Origin: Bacteroidota bacterium
GTDB lineage: Bacteria > Bacteroidota > Bacteroidia > Chitinophagales > Chitinophagaceae
DNA: 5,280 nt
Reading direction: 5' to 3'
Assembly: GCA_023391895.1 (NCBI GenBank)
Contig: JAEWAC010000375.1
Span: forward strand, 1 to 5,280
Shown here: positions 1 through 4,641 of the stretch, in pieces
Layout: each line of letters opens with the position of its first letter
Position numbering within the stretch: position 1 is the first letter of the stretch
Notes under the pieces: generated by a model
What the model saw: only the letters and a program-made list of their open reading frames with translations
What the model was told of the DNA's origin: nothing
The model's database searches: none
Translations under genes and position numbers: made by a program

Positions 1-464
1 CCGCTGTTTTTGCTTACCTGCAGCCGCAGCGCCGCATGTTCAACCAGTCCGGCACCGGCGATGACTATAGAATCACCAACACTATTTTGAACATCCAGGT
101 GATGGGTGCGCTGGCCCACATTTTACACCCGGCCACGTTGCAGCGCGTCACCAACAGCCGCCTGTACGGCAACCAGTACAGCGTAGCCGACGTACTGAAC
201 GACCTGAACACGGGTATTTTTGCGGCGGATTTAAAATCCAATGTCAATGTGTACCGCCAGTACCTGCAAACAACTTACGTGGAGGCCCTGATCAGCATCA
301 TCGGCGATAAATCTTCGCACGACGATATAGCCCAGGCGGGCGCTTTGCACGCATTGAAAAAAATCAAGGCGCAAATGGCTACGGCTGTTTCTTCCAACGA
401 AGAAAGCCGGGCCCACCGCGGCAACCTGGTATTTTTAATTAACAAAGCTTTAGAAACCAAATAG
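1..464 (+). CDS. Zinc-dependent metalloprotease, C-terminal fragment (DUF5117/DUF4953 family), 5' end outside window
   Basis: The reading frame is open from base 3 (A-V-F-A-Y-L-Q-P-Q-R-R-M...) to the TAG at 462-464, about 153 residues, so the Met codon at 36 is internal and the gene starts upstream of the window. The text resembles the C-terminal helical tail of the large secreted zinc metalloproteases common in Bacteroidota. Recognisable elements are a Leu/His-rich helix (ALAHILHP), the RLYGNQYSVADVLNDL segment, and VYRQYLQTTYVEALISII. These proteins are usually over 800 residues long. The catalytic HExxH motif and the signal peptide would lie upstream, so activity cannot be judged here. The family is thought to be exported and to act on proteins or peptides, but substrates are mostly unknown. 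The gene ends in a strong terminator 20 bp after the stop, so it is not co-transcribed with tatC. Family assignment is by recognition only. Confidence 0.8.
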   Translation, partial: AVFAYLQPQRRMFNQSGTGDDYRITNTILNIQVMGALAHILHPATLQRVTNSRLYGNQYSVADVLNDLNTGIFAADLKSNVNVYRQYLQTTYVEALISIIGDKSSHDDIAQAGALHALKKIKAQMATAVSSNEESRAHRGNLVFLINKALETK

Positions 465-484
465 GCTTTGAAAGCCCATTCTTC

Positions 485-513
485 AAAAAGCCCGTATATA
501 TTACGGGCTTTTT
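485..513 (+). terminator. Intrinsic terminator of the metalloprotease gene
   Basis: A perfect 12-bp stem (485-496 with 502-513, AAAAAGCCCGTA against TACGGGCTTTTT) encloses a 5-nt loop TATAT. It is followed by T-rich sequence to 520. The A-tract/T-tract flanks make it potentially bidirectional, but the position 20 bp after the metalloprotease stop assigns it to the plus strand. The T-rich tail runs into the upstream part of the tatC promoter. Confidence 0.9.
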
Positions 514-538
514 TATTTTACTGCGGTCGGCTACGCAT

Positions 539-547
539 TATCTTTGC
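539..547 (+). promoter_or_regulatory. Bacteroidota-type -7 promoter element of tatC
   Basis: TATCTTTGC fits the phylum's -7 consensus TAnnTTTGY exactly. No clear TTTG-like -33 element is visible; that region coincides with the T-rich tail of the preceding terminator. Transcription would start roughly at 551-554, leaving a leader of only about 8-11 nt before the ATG at 562. The TTG at 544-546, which could be read as an upstream start codon, lies inside this element and so is unlikely to be translated. Confidence 0.65.
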
Positions 548-561
548 CGCACTTTATACCA

Positions 562-1416
562 ATGGCATTATTTAATAGAAATAGAAACGGTGACCAGTCC
601 GAAATGTCTTTTATAGATCATTTAGAGGTTTTACGCGGTCATTTATTTCGCAGCGTATTAGCAATTGTTGTGGGCGGTATTATTGTTGCCGTCTATAACG
701 ATTTTTTTGTAAAAAAGGTGCTGATGGGACCTACCCATGCCGACTTTCCTACCTATGCCTGGCTTTGTAAGGCAGGCCGCGCCATGGGCTTGGGCGATGC
801 CCTGTGCATGAAAGAAATCGGCGTAAAAATGCAAAGCACTTCGGTGAGCGGGCAGTTCAGCATGTTCTTTACCGTGATCATCATTGGCGGGCTGATCATT
901 TCATTTCCATATGTGTTTTACGAGTTCTGGAAGTTTATCAAACCCGCCCTTACCAAAAAAGAGCTGAACAAAACCCGCGGCGTGATCTTTTGGGTGTCGC
1001 TCCTGTTCTTCATGGGTGTCAGCTTTGGTTATTTTGTCATTGCCCCTTATACGGTTAACTTCTTTGCCAACTTCCAGCTGGACGAAAGCATCGTGAACCA
1101 GTGGACCATTACCAGTTATATCGATACGTTGATCCCGCTCATACTAGGCACGGGTCTAGCGTTCCAGTTACCGCTGGTGATGTATTTTCTTTCCAAAGTA
1201 GGATTGGTCACGCCTGACTGGCTGCGCAGTGTGCGTAAATATGCTATTGTTATTATTCTTGTGGTGGCCGGAGTGATTACCCCACCCGATATCATCAGCC
1301 AGATCATTGTATCGGTGCCCCTGTTGGTGCTGTACGAGGTGAGCATCTGGCTCAGCGCCAGGGTAGCCCGGGAACAAAAAGAAGCAGAAGAAAAAGAAGA
1401 CCTGGAGTGGAGTTAG
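562..1416 (+). CDS. tatC: Sec-independent protein translocase TatC
   Basis: A 284-residue integral inner-membrane protein. TatC is the signal-recognition core of the twin-arginine translocase, binding RR signal peptides and recruiting TatA to export folded proteins. Visible features are the N-terminal MSFIDHLEVLR signature, six hydrophobic segments (about 30-49, 101-121, 141-163, 186-206, 226-241, 244-263), the FYEFWKFIKPALTKKE cytoplasmic-loop motif (119-134), and TPPDIISQ (240-247). The tail is acidic and charged. The loop after the first membrane segment (about 50-99) is longer than in E. coli TatC and carries Cys69 and Cys82. Two sites that are usually Glu differ: Val23 in HLEVLR and Gln202 in AFQLP; the loop Glu134 and Asp243 are kept. 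ATG 562 is preferred over TTG 544, which sits within the promoter; an alternative start is ATG 604 (MSFIDHLE). No tatA or tatB is present in the window. Transcription is likely monocistronic from the promoter just upstream. Confidence 0.96.
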   Translation: MALFNRNRNGDQSEMSFIDHLEVLRGHLFRSVLAIVVGGIIVAVYNDFFVKKVLMGPTHADFPTYAWLCKAGRAMGLGDALCMKEIGVKMQSTSVSGQFSMFFTVIIIGGLIISFPYVFYEFWKFIKPALTKKELNKTRGVIFWVSLLFFMGVSFGYFVIAPYTVNFFANFQLDESIVNQWTITSYIDTLIPLILGTGLAFQLPLVMYFLSKVGLVTPDWLRSVRKYAIVIILVVAGVITPPDIISQIIVSVPLLVLYEVSIWLSARVAREQKEAEEKEDLEWS

Positions 1417-1441
1417 GGAGGGTAGTTTAAAGTTGATCACA

Positions 1442-1474
1442 GATTTCACGGATTTTAGAGGGATTTCGCAGATT
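1442..1474. repeat. Two-copy GATTTC(A/G)C(G/A)GATT direct repeat
   Basis: GATTTCACGGATT (1442-1454) recurs as GATTTCGCAGATT (1462-1474) with a 20-bp period and 11 of 13 bases identical. Similar CACAGATT/CACGGATT strings are familiar as dispersed intergenic repeats in Bacteroidota and other bacterial genomes; no function is established. It begins 25 bp after the tatC stop. Confidence 0.6.
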
Positions 1475-1484
1475 GGATAATAGT

Positions 1485-1507
1485 CACTATGGGTATTTAA
1501 AAGACTT
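1485..1507 (+). repeat. 23-bp repeat family, copy A (diverged)
   Basis: Positions 1488-1507 match copy B in 17 of 20 bases; the core is TATGGGTATTTAAAAGA. Plus orientation, 69 bp after the tatC stop. Confidence 0.55.
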
Positions 1508-1554
1508 TCTGTCTACGATCAACGGCCAACCATCAACGATTACCGGTCACTTTC

Positions 1555-1577
1555 CGATATGGGTTTTTGAAAGAGTT
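1555..1577 (+). repeat. 23-bp repeat family, copy B
   Basis: It has the core ATATGGGTTTTTGAAAGAG. It matches the reverse complement of copy C in 19 of 23 positions, and copy H (in a different intergenic region) in 20 of 23, the three differences from H all being A/G changes. Confidence 0.7.
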
Positions 1578-1600
1578 GTTGTGAGGGATGTTTTTTAGGG

Positions 1601-1632
1601 CCACAAAGACATAAAGGAAACACAAAGGAAAA
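1601..1632 (+). repeat. ACAAAG-type low-complexity repeat
   Basis: The stretch is built from CACAAAG / ATAAAGGAAA / CACAAAGGAAAA units. Comparable CCACAAAGACACAAAG strings are common in bacterial intergenic DNA, especially Bacteroidota. No function is known, and it is not coding on either strand. Confidence 0.5.
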
Positions 1633-1651
1633 GATGCTCGAAGGTACAGGA

Positions 1652-1676
1652 GGTCCCGGCTCAGGGTCGGGATGAC
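1652..1676 (+). repeat. Small REP-like hairpin (TCCCG...CGGGA)
   Basis: TCCCG (1654-1658) pairs with CGGGA (1668-1672) around a 9-nt loop and is followed by TGACA. On the minus strand it reads TGTCATCCCGACCCTGAGCC, which belongs to the widespread GTCATCCCGA...GGGACC type of dispersed intergenic repeat. Its minus-strand translation (VIPTLSRDLL) is a recurrent spurious hypothetical protein. Confidence 0.6.
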
Positions 1677-1723
1677 AAGGGTGAGGGTGCTTTGTTTATT
1701 TTGATAGCTTTTGAGCATAGAAT

Positions 1724-1746
1724 AACTTCTTCAAAACCCCATATGG
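1724..1746 (-). repeat. 23-bp repeat family, copy C
   Basis: On the minus strand it reads CCATATGGGGTTTTGAAGAA followed by GTT. It is a 21/23 inverted match of copy F and shares its CCATATGG core (1739-1746) with copy D, making a palindrome. Confidence 0.75.
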
Positions 1747-1761
1747 ACTTTTAAATCAGTT
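1739..1761 (+). repeat. 23-bp repeat family, copy D (overlaps C head to head)
   Basis: CCATATGGACTTTTAAATCA plus GTT matches the reverse complement of copy C in 18 of 23 positions. It overlaps copy C at CCATATGG, so 1724-1761 is a 38-bp imperfect palindrome with 14 of 19 symmetric pairs. Confidence 0.6.
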
Positions 1762-1790
1762 GACGGCTTTACATCTTTATTTCAGAATGG

Positions 1791-1804
1791 TTCAAAAGCC
1801 CATA
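1791..1804 (-). repeat. Partial copy E of the 23-bp repeat family
   Basis: The minus strand reads TATGGGCTTTTGAA, matching the family core with one base changed and one T fewer. The flanks diverge, so it may be a fragment. Confidence 0.4.
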
Positions 1805-1839
1805 CGTTCATTCTAATGCTTAATAAAAGACTAATGCCG

Positions 1840-1879
1840 GGCCTCCCTCTCCATCTGGGAAGAAGCAGAGGGAGGGGCC
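1840..1879. repeat. GC-rich hairpin between the convergent genes
   Basis: CCTCCCTCT (1842-1850) pairs perfectly with AGAGGGAGG (1867-1875) around a 16-nt loop, and GG/CC extend it beyond a two-base bulge. A T-run begins about 10 nt past the stem on the plus strand (1890-1894) and a T-rich stretch lies a similar distance past it on the minus strand. It could therefore act as a weak bidirectional terminator for tatC and the kinase. It also resembles the dispersed CCTCCCTCTCC-type intergenic repeats of many genomes. Confidence 0.55.
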
Positions 1880-1880
1880 G

Positions 1881-1903
1881 CCCTATGGGTTTTTGAAGAA
1901 GTT
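1881..1903 (+). repeat. 23-bp repeat family, copy F
   Basis: Bases 1884-1903 read TATGGGTTTTTGAAGAAGTT, the clearest version of the family. It is an inverted match (21/23) of copy C, so the two bound a 180-bp segment. Confidence 0.75.
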
Positions 1904-1924
1904 TATCATTTCCATCCATCACTC

Positions 1925-1947
1925 AACATCTTTAAAACCTCATATGG
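1925..1947 (-). repeat. 23-bp repeat family, copy G
   Basis: The minus strand reads CCATATGAGGTTTTAAAGAT followed by GTT, matching copy C in 20 of 23 positions. It lies 36 bp downstream of the histidine kinase stop codon, in the kinase's transcriptional direction. Confidence 0.65.
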
Positions 1948-1982
1948 TCTCCATTCTTCATTATTAATTCTCCCCAAGCCTA

Positions 1983-3446
1983 TCAAGCCGGCAGCGGCAG
2001 GGTAAACGAAAACGTGCTGCCTTTGCCTTTTTGGCTTTCTATGTGCAGTTGTCCGCCGTTGCGGCTTAAAAATTCTTTGCACAGCATCAGTCCCAGGCCC
2101 GTGCCGCCTTCGCTGGCCGTGCCTTTGGTGGTATAAAATTGATTAGCGTGAATTTGTTGCAAGGCCTCTGCACTGATGCCGCAGCCGGTATCCTGCACCG
2201 CCACCTCGGCAAAACCGGCACACTGGTTCACCATGATAGAAACCCGGCCCCCATGCGGCGTAAACTTAATGGCATTGGTCAGCAGGTTGCGCAACACCAG
2301 CGTGATCATGTCTTTATCAGCCCAGGCATAAACCGGCGCGTCATCCGTATAGCTTATTGAAATGTCTTTGGCAGCAGCCTGCAGCCGTACCAGCCGTACC
2401 ACGTCCTGCACCAGTTGCGACACCTCCACCGCATCCGCCTGTAGGCCATTGGCTTCCATCTGGCTCTTGGACCACTGCAGCAGGTTTTCCATCAGGCCAA
2501 TGGTATAGTTCAGGTCATTCACCACATCAGGCACCATGCTTTTTACTTCATCAGCTGGCAGGTTGTACTGCTGCACGTTTCTAAAAAGATTGCGCAGCGC
2601 ATACATGGGCGATTTGAGGTCGTGGGCAATCACCGAAAACAATTTGTTCTTTAAAGCATTCAGCTCGTGCAGCTCTTCTGCCTGTGCCTGCAGCAGCCGG
2701 GCGTTGTGGCTGATCTCTTCTTTCTGGCGTTTTATTTTCAGGTTTTTGCGGTGCAGGATGCGGTTCTTTTTCAGTATGCTGAACTGGTAGCCGTTGTTTT
2801 CTTTTTTTATAAGCCACAGCCCGTAGTAAATAAAAACAATAGCCAGAAACTGGTTAAAAAGGTAAAGGGGTTGGTTGAGCACCTCCAGCTGGTAACGATA
2901 GTTTTTCAGCACCACGGCCAGTATATAATAACTGAGCATGGACCAGGCAATGGTAAACAACATGTAGCCCGTGTCCTGCAGAAAAAATACAGACAACACG
3001 CCGTACAGGATAAAGAATGAAGCCACACCCAGGTTCATGCCGTTGATGTACACCACGCAGGTAAAAAACGGGTACAGGATAAAATAAGACAGCAGCGCCA
3101 GTTCGTGTTTGTGGCAATAGTTAAGACACAGCACCAGCACACTCACCAGGGCGGGTAAGCTGGCCACCAACCAGGCCGTGGCGGGTAGCTGCTCATGATT
3201 GAACAGGCCGATAGCCGGAACAACAATGCCGCTGAGGAGCTGAAAAAAATTAAGCAGGTTGAAGATACCCAGTTTGCGTTTGTCGTATTCGCCCATGCCA
3301 GGCGTAAGTCCAATACACTTGATCTGTTGCAGCATTTGCAGAATGCCTTGCCAGGTCCGTTTTAGATAACCTTTGGGCGCTGAGATTTTCCATATTTCCT
3401 GCAGGTGCGTTAGTTTTTGCAACAGGATCTCCATAGCAGCATTCAT
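1983..3446 (-). CDS. Six-TM membrane sensor histidine kinase (orphan)
   Basis: From the ATG at 3446 the protein has 487 residues. After a hydrophilic N-terminus of about 58 residues there are six hydrophobic segments (about 60-81, 90-109, 117-135, 138-156, 159-180, 195-213) with very short loops, so no periplasmic sensor domain. A charged coiled coil follows (about 214-265), then the HisKA domain with FSVIAHDLKSP (phospho-acceptor His275). The HATPase_c domain ends the protein: N-box LRNLLTNAIKFT (Asn391), G1 QDTGCGIS (Asp419), an FYTTKGT stretch and G2 GGTGLGL (447-453). All catalytic motifs are intact, so an active kinase is expected, sensing something in or at the inner membrane. There is no receiver or output domain and no response regulator in the window. 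The frame remains open upstream to a TTG at 3473; ATG 3434 is another candidate, and no ribosome binding site decides between them. It is convergent with tatC and lies about 300 bp downstream of a same-strand beta-barrel gene. Confidence 0.92.
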   Translation of the reverse strand: MNAAMEILLQKLTHLQEIWKISAPKGYLKRTWQGILQMLQQIKCIGLTPGMGEYDKRKLGIFNLLNFFQLLSGIVVPAIGLFNHEQLPATAWLVASLPALVSVLVLCLNYCHKHELALLSYFILYPFFTCVVYINGMNLGVASFFILYGVLSVFFLQDTGYMLFTIAWSMLSYYILAVVLKNYRYQLEVLNQPLYLFNQFLAIVFIYYGLWLIKKENNGYQFSILKKNRILHRKNLKIKRQKEEISHNARLLQAQAEELHELNALKNKLFSVIAHDLKSPMYALRNLFRNVQQYNLPADEVKSMVPDVVNDLNYTIGLMENLLQWSKSQMEANGLQADAVEVSQLVQDVVRLVRLQAAAKDISISYTDDAPVYAWADKDMITLVLRNLLTNAIKFTPHGGRVSIMVNQCAGFAEVAVQDTGCGISAEALQQIHANQFYTTKGTASEGGTGLGLMLCKEFLSRNGGQLHIESQKGKGSTFSFTLPLPA

Positions 3447-3742
3447 TTGGGTACATGATGAACAAACAATCAAGATATAGCTTTTGGACTATTTCTTGAA
3501 AACGACTTTGACCACCTTGTATCAACAGGACTGCTTTTGTATAAAAACAAACAGGCAGGTTGCTTTCTTCATCCGGCGCCAGGATAACAAAGGGTCAAAA
3601 AGTATGGCAATTTTAAAAAAGCATCAAAACCGGACCTGATGGAATCAACAGGGAAACTCCTGCAAACGGATACCTGAGCCCCACCGTAAATTCTTTTAAA
3701 AATCCATATCGCAGCTGTCAGACCCGGTAAGTGGCTCAAAGT
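3447..3742. other. Intergenic region upstream of the kinase, no gene seen
   Basis: About 300 bp separate the kinase from the beta-barrel gene, both on the minus strand. I see no credible gene or tRNA, no hairpin with a T-run after the barrel gene's TAA at 3743, and no TAnnTTTG match on the minus strand close to the kinase start. It does contain one well-conserved copy (H) of the 23-bp repeat. The kinase promoter presumably lies here, but I cannot place it. Confidence 0.6.
3689..3711 (-). repeat. 23-bp repeat family, copy H (second intergenic region)
   Basis: The minus strand reads CGATATGGATTTTTAAAAGA followed by ATT, matching copy B in 20 of 23 positions, all differences being A/G. It lies 31 bp past the stop codon of the beta-barrel gene, on the same strand as that gene, about 1.7 kb from the other copies. 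Confidence 0.65.
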
Positions 3743-4513
3743 TTAAGGCTTGATGCGAAAAGATATGCCGGATGCAATAAAATAATCGGGGGCGGCATGG
3801 TTCAGTCCGGCACCACCAAATACATCCAGCATTACATTGTTGCTAATATAGTAAGCCACCCCGCCATCCAGTACGTGCTGTGGGGCCTGCCCTTTTTGCA
3901 AATTGCCATAGCTTTCAATAAACACCAGCCATTTATCGCCCACATCAAACTGGGGTGAAAAAGTATAGATCCATTGCGGTGCGGTTTCATCTCCGCTCCA
4001 TTCTGCGCCCAGGTTATAACCCAGTTTGATGTGGTCGGTCAGGCTGTTTTGAAACAACAACCGCAGCCGGGGATAAACATGCGGCACCCGGTGATCTTTG
4101 GAAGCCCATGCAGGCACCCCTACCTGCGCTAGAAAAGTGGTTTGCGGCAGGGCGCCTTTTTCTTCCAGCAGTTTGGCCTTAAAACCCAGCTCCACCGGCA
4201 TCAGGCCGTATTCCTCTTTGCCCATGCCTTTGTTTTTAAGGGTTTCGGCCGTGATTTCAGACCGCAGTTCCAGCCGGCTGGACAGTGCCCATCGGAGGAT
4301 GGTGGTAGGATGAAACAGCAAATAAGCGTCTTTATCCTGCTGCTCTTTTCTAAAGCCCGTTTCTGCCTGCAAATAACCTTTTTCGGTGAGCTCGGGTGTT
4401 TGTGTTTCGCTGGGGCGGTCGGTTTCCATCTTTTTGTCTTGTGCCATTACCCCGGTGCTGCAACCGGCTGCTACAAGCAGGACCCAAACGGTGCGGTTCA
4501 TCTTCTTTTTCAT
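3743..4513 (-). CDS. Predicted outer-membrane beta-barrel protein (Phenol_MetA_deg-like, 'transporter' family)
   Basis: A 256-residue protein. The N-terminus MKKKMNRTVWVLLVAAGCSTGVMA|QD is read as a signal peptide: Lys-rich n-region, hydrophobic core, Ala-x-Ala-type cleavage after Ala24. The mature start METDRPSETQTPELTEKGYLQ is characteristic of Bacteroidota proteins assigned to the 'putative MetA-pathway of phenol degradation' family. The remainder alternates short amphipathic strands with polar turns (LELRSEITAE, YPRLRLLFQNSL, IKLGYNLGAEW, GVAYYISNNVMLDVFGGAG), as expected of an outer-membrane barrel, and ends GISFRIKP. The family name comes from one operon and does not show that this protein handles phenol; the substrate is unknown. 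The start is ATG 4513, with GAGG three bases upstream; the frame also opens at TTG 4522, which overlaps that GAGG, and at ATG 4501. It is separated from the mutase by a terminator and followed by about 300 bp before the kinase. Confidence 0.82.
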   Translation of the reverse strand: MKKKMNRTVWVLLVAAGCSTGVMAQDKKMETDRPSETQTPELTEKGYLQAETGFRKEQQDKDAYLLFHPTTILRWALSSRLELRSEITAETLKNKGMGKEEYGLMPVELGFKAKLLEEKGALPQTTFLAQVGVPAWASKDHRVPHVYPRLRLLFQNSLTDHIKLGYNLGAEWSGDETAPQWIYTFSPQFDVGDKWLVFIESYGNLQKGQAPQHVLDGGVAYYISNNVMLDVFGGAGLNHAAPDYFIASGISFRIKP

Positions 4514-4596
4514 ATGCCTCAAATCATCAATGACCTATAAAAAGATGATGCCAAGCCGAAGGGCACACCTTTAGCAGCGCATGTGTTTGGTTTAAC

Positions 4597-4626
4597 AAAA
4601 GCGCCTCGCTACTGGCGGGGCGCTTT
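4597..4626 (-). terminator. Intrinsic terminator of the acyl-CoA mutase gene
   Basis: AAAGCGCC (4598-4605) pairs with GGCGCTTT (4619-4626). The stem extends inward through a G-U pair and three more pairs (4606-4609 with 4615-4618) to a 5-nt loop. Read on the minus strand the hairpin is followed by TTTTGTTAAA, giving the T-tract. It begins 16 bp after the mutase stop codon and separates that transcript from the beta-barrel gene. Confidence 0.85.
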
Positions 4627-4641
4627 ACTTTATGAAGGCGG

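Larger units (their letters stand above)
1417..1982. other. Gene-free convergent intergenic region, rich in short repeats
   Basis: Between the convergent ends of tatC and the histidine kinase lie about 565 bp with no credible gene. Short open frames here lack start context and are built from repeat sequence; one at 1533-1718 on the minus strand reads VIPTLSRDLL, a known artefact of a hairpin-forming intergenic repeat. The interval holds at least six copies of a 23-bp motif, a GATTTC tandem repeat, an ACAAAG-type repeat, a small CCCG/CGGG hairpin and a larger GC-rich hairpin, each listed separately. No terminator with a clean T-run follows tatC directly. Confidence 0.85.

Noticed and set aside
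1533..1718. Minus-strand open frame of 61 codons in the intergenic region
   Set aside because: Its VIPTLSRDLL stretch comes from a hairpin repeat, and the frame also spans the ACAAAG repeat and copy B of the 23-bp motif; no start context or family resemblance.
2357..2790. Plus-strand open frames opposite the histidine kinase
   Set aside because: Compositionally odd (Pro/His- and Cys/Ser-rich) antisense shadows of a gene with a complete set of kinase motifs.
3447..3540. Kinase promoter of TAnnTTTG type on the minus strand
   Set aside because: Only near matches (ATTGTTTGT, TATATCTTG) that break the invariant bases, and no -33 partner at suitable spacing.
3600..3621. Possible further copy of the 23-bp repeat (TATGGCAATTTTAAAAAAG)
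   Set aside because: Only the TATGG and A/T-run agree; the match is too weak to separate from AT-rich background.
4142..4540. 132-codon plus-strand open frame opposite the beta-barrel gene
   Set aside because: The minus-strand frame has a signal peptide and family signature; the plus-strand reading has neither.
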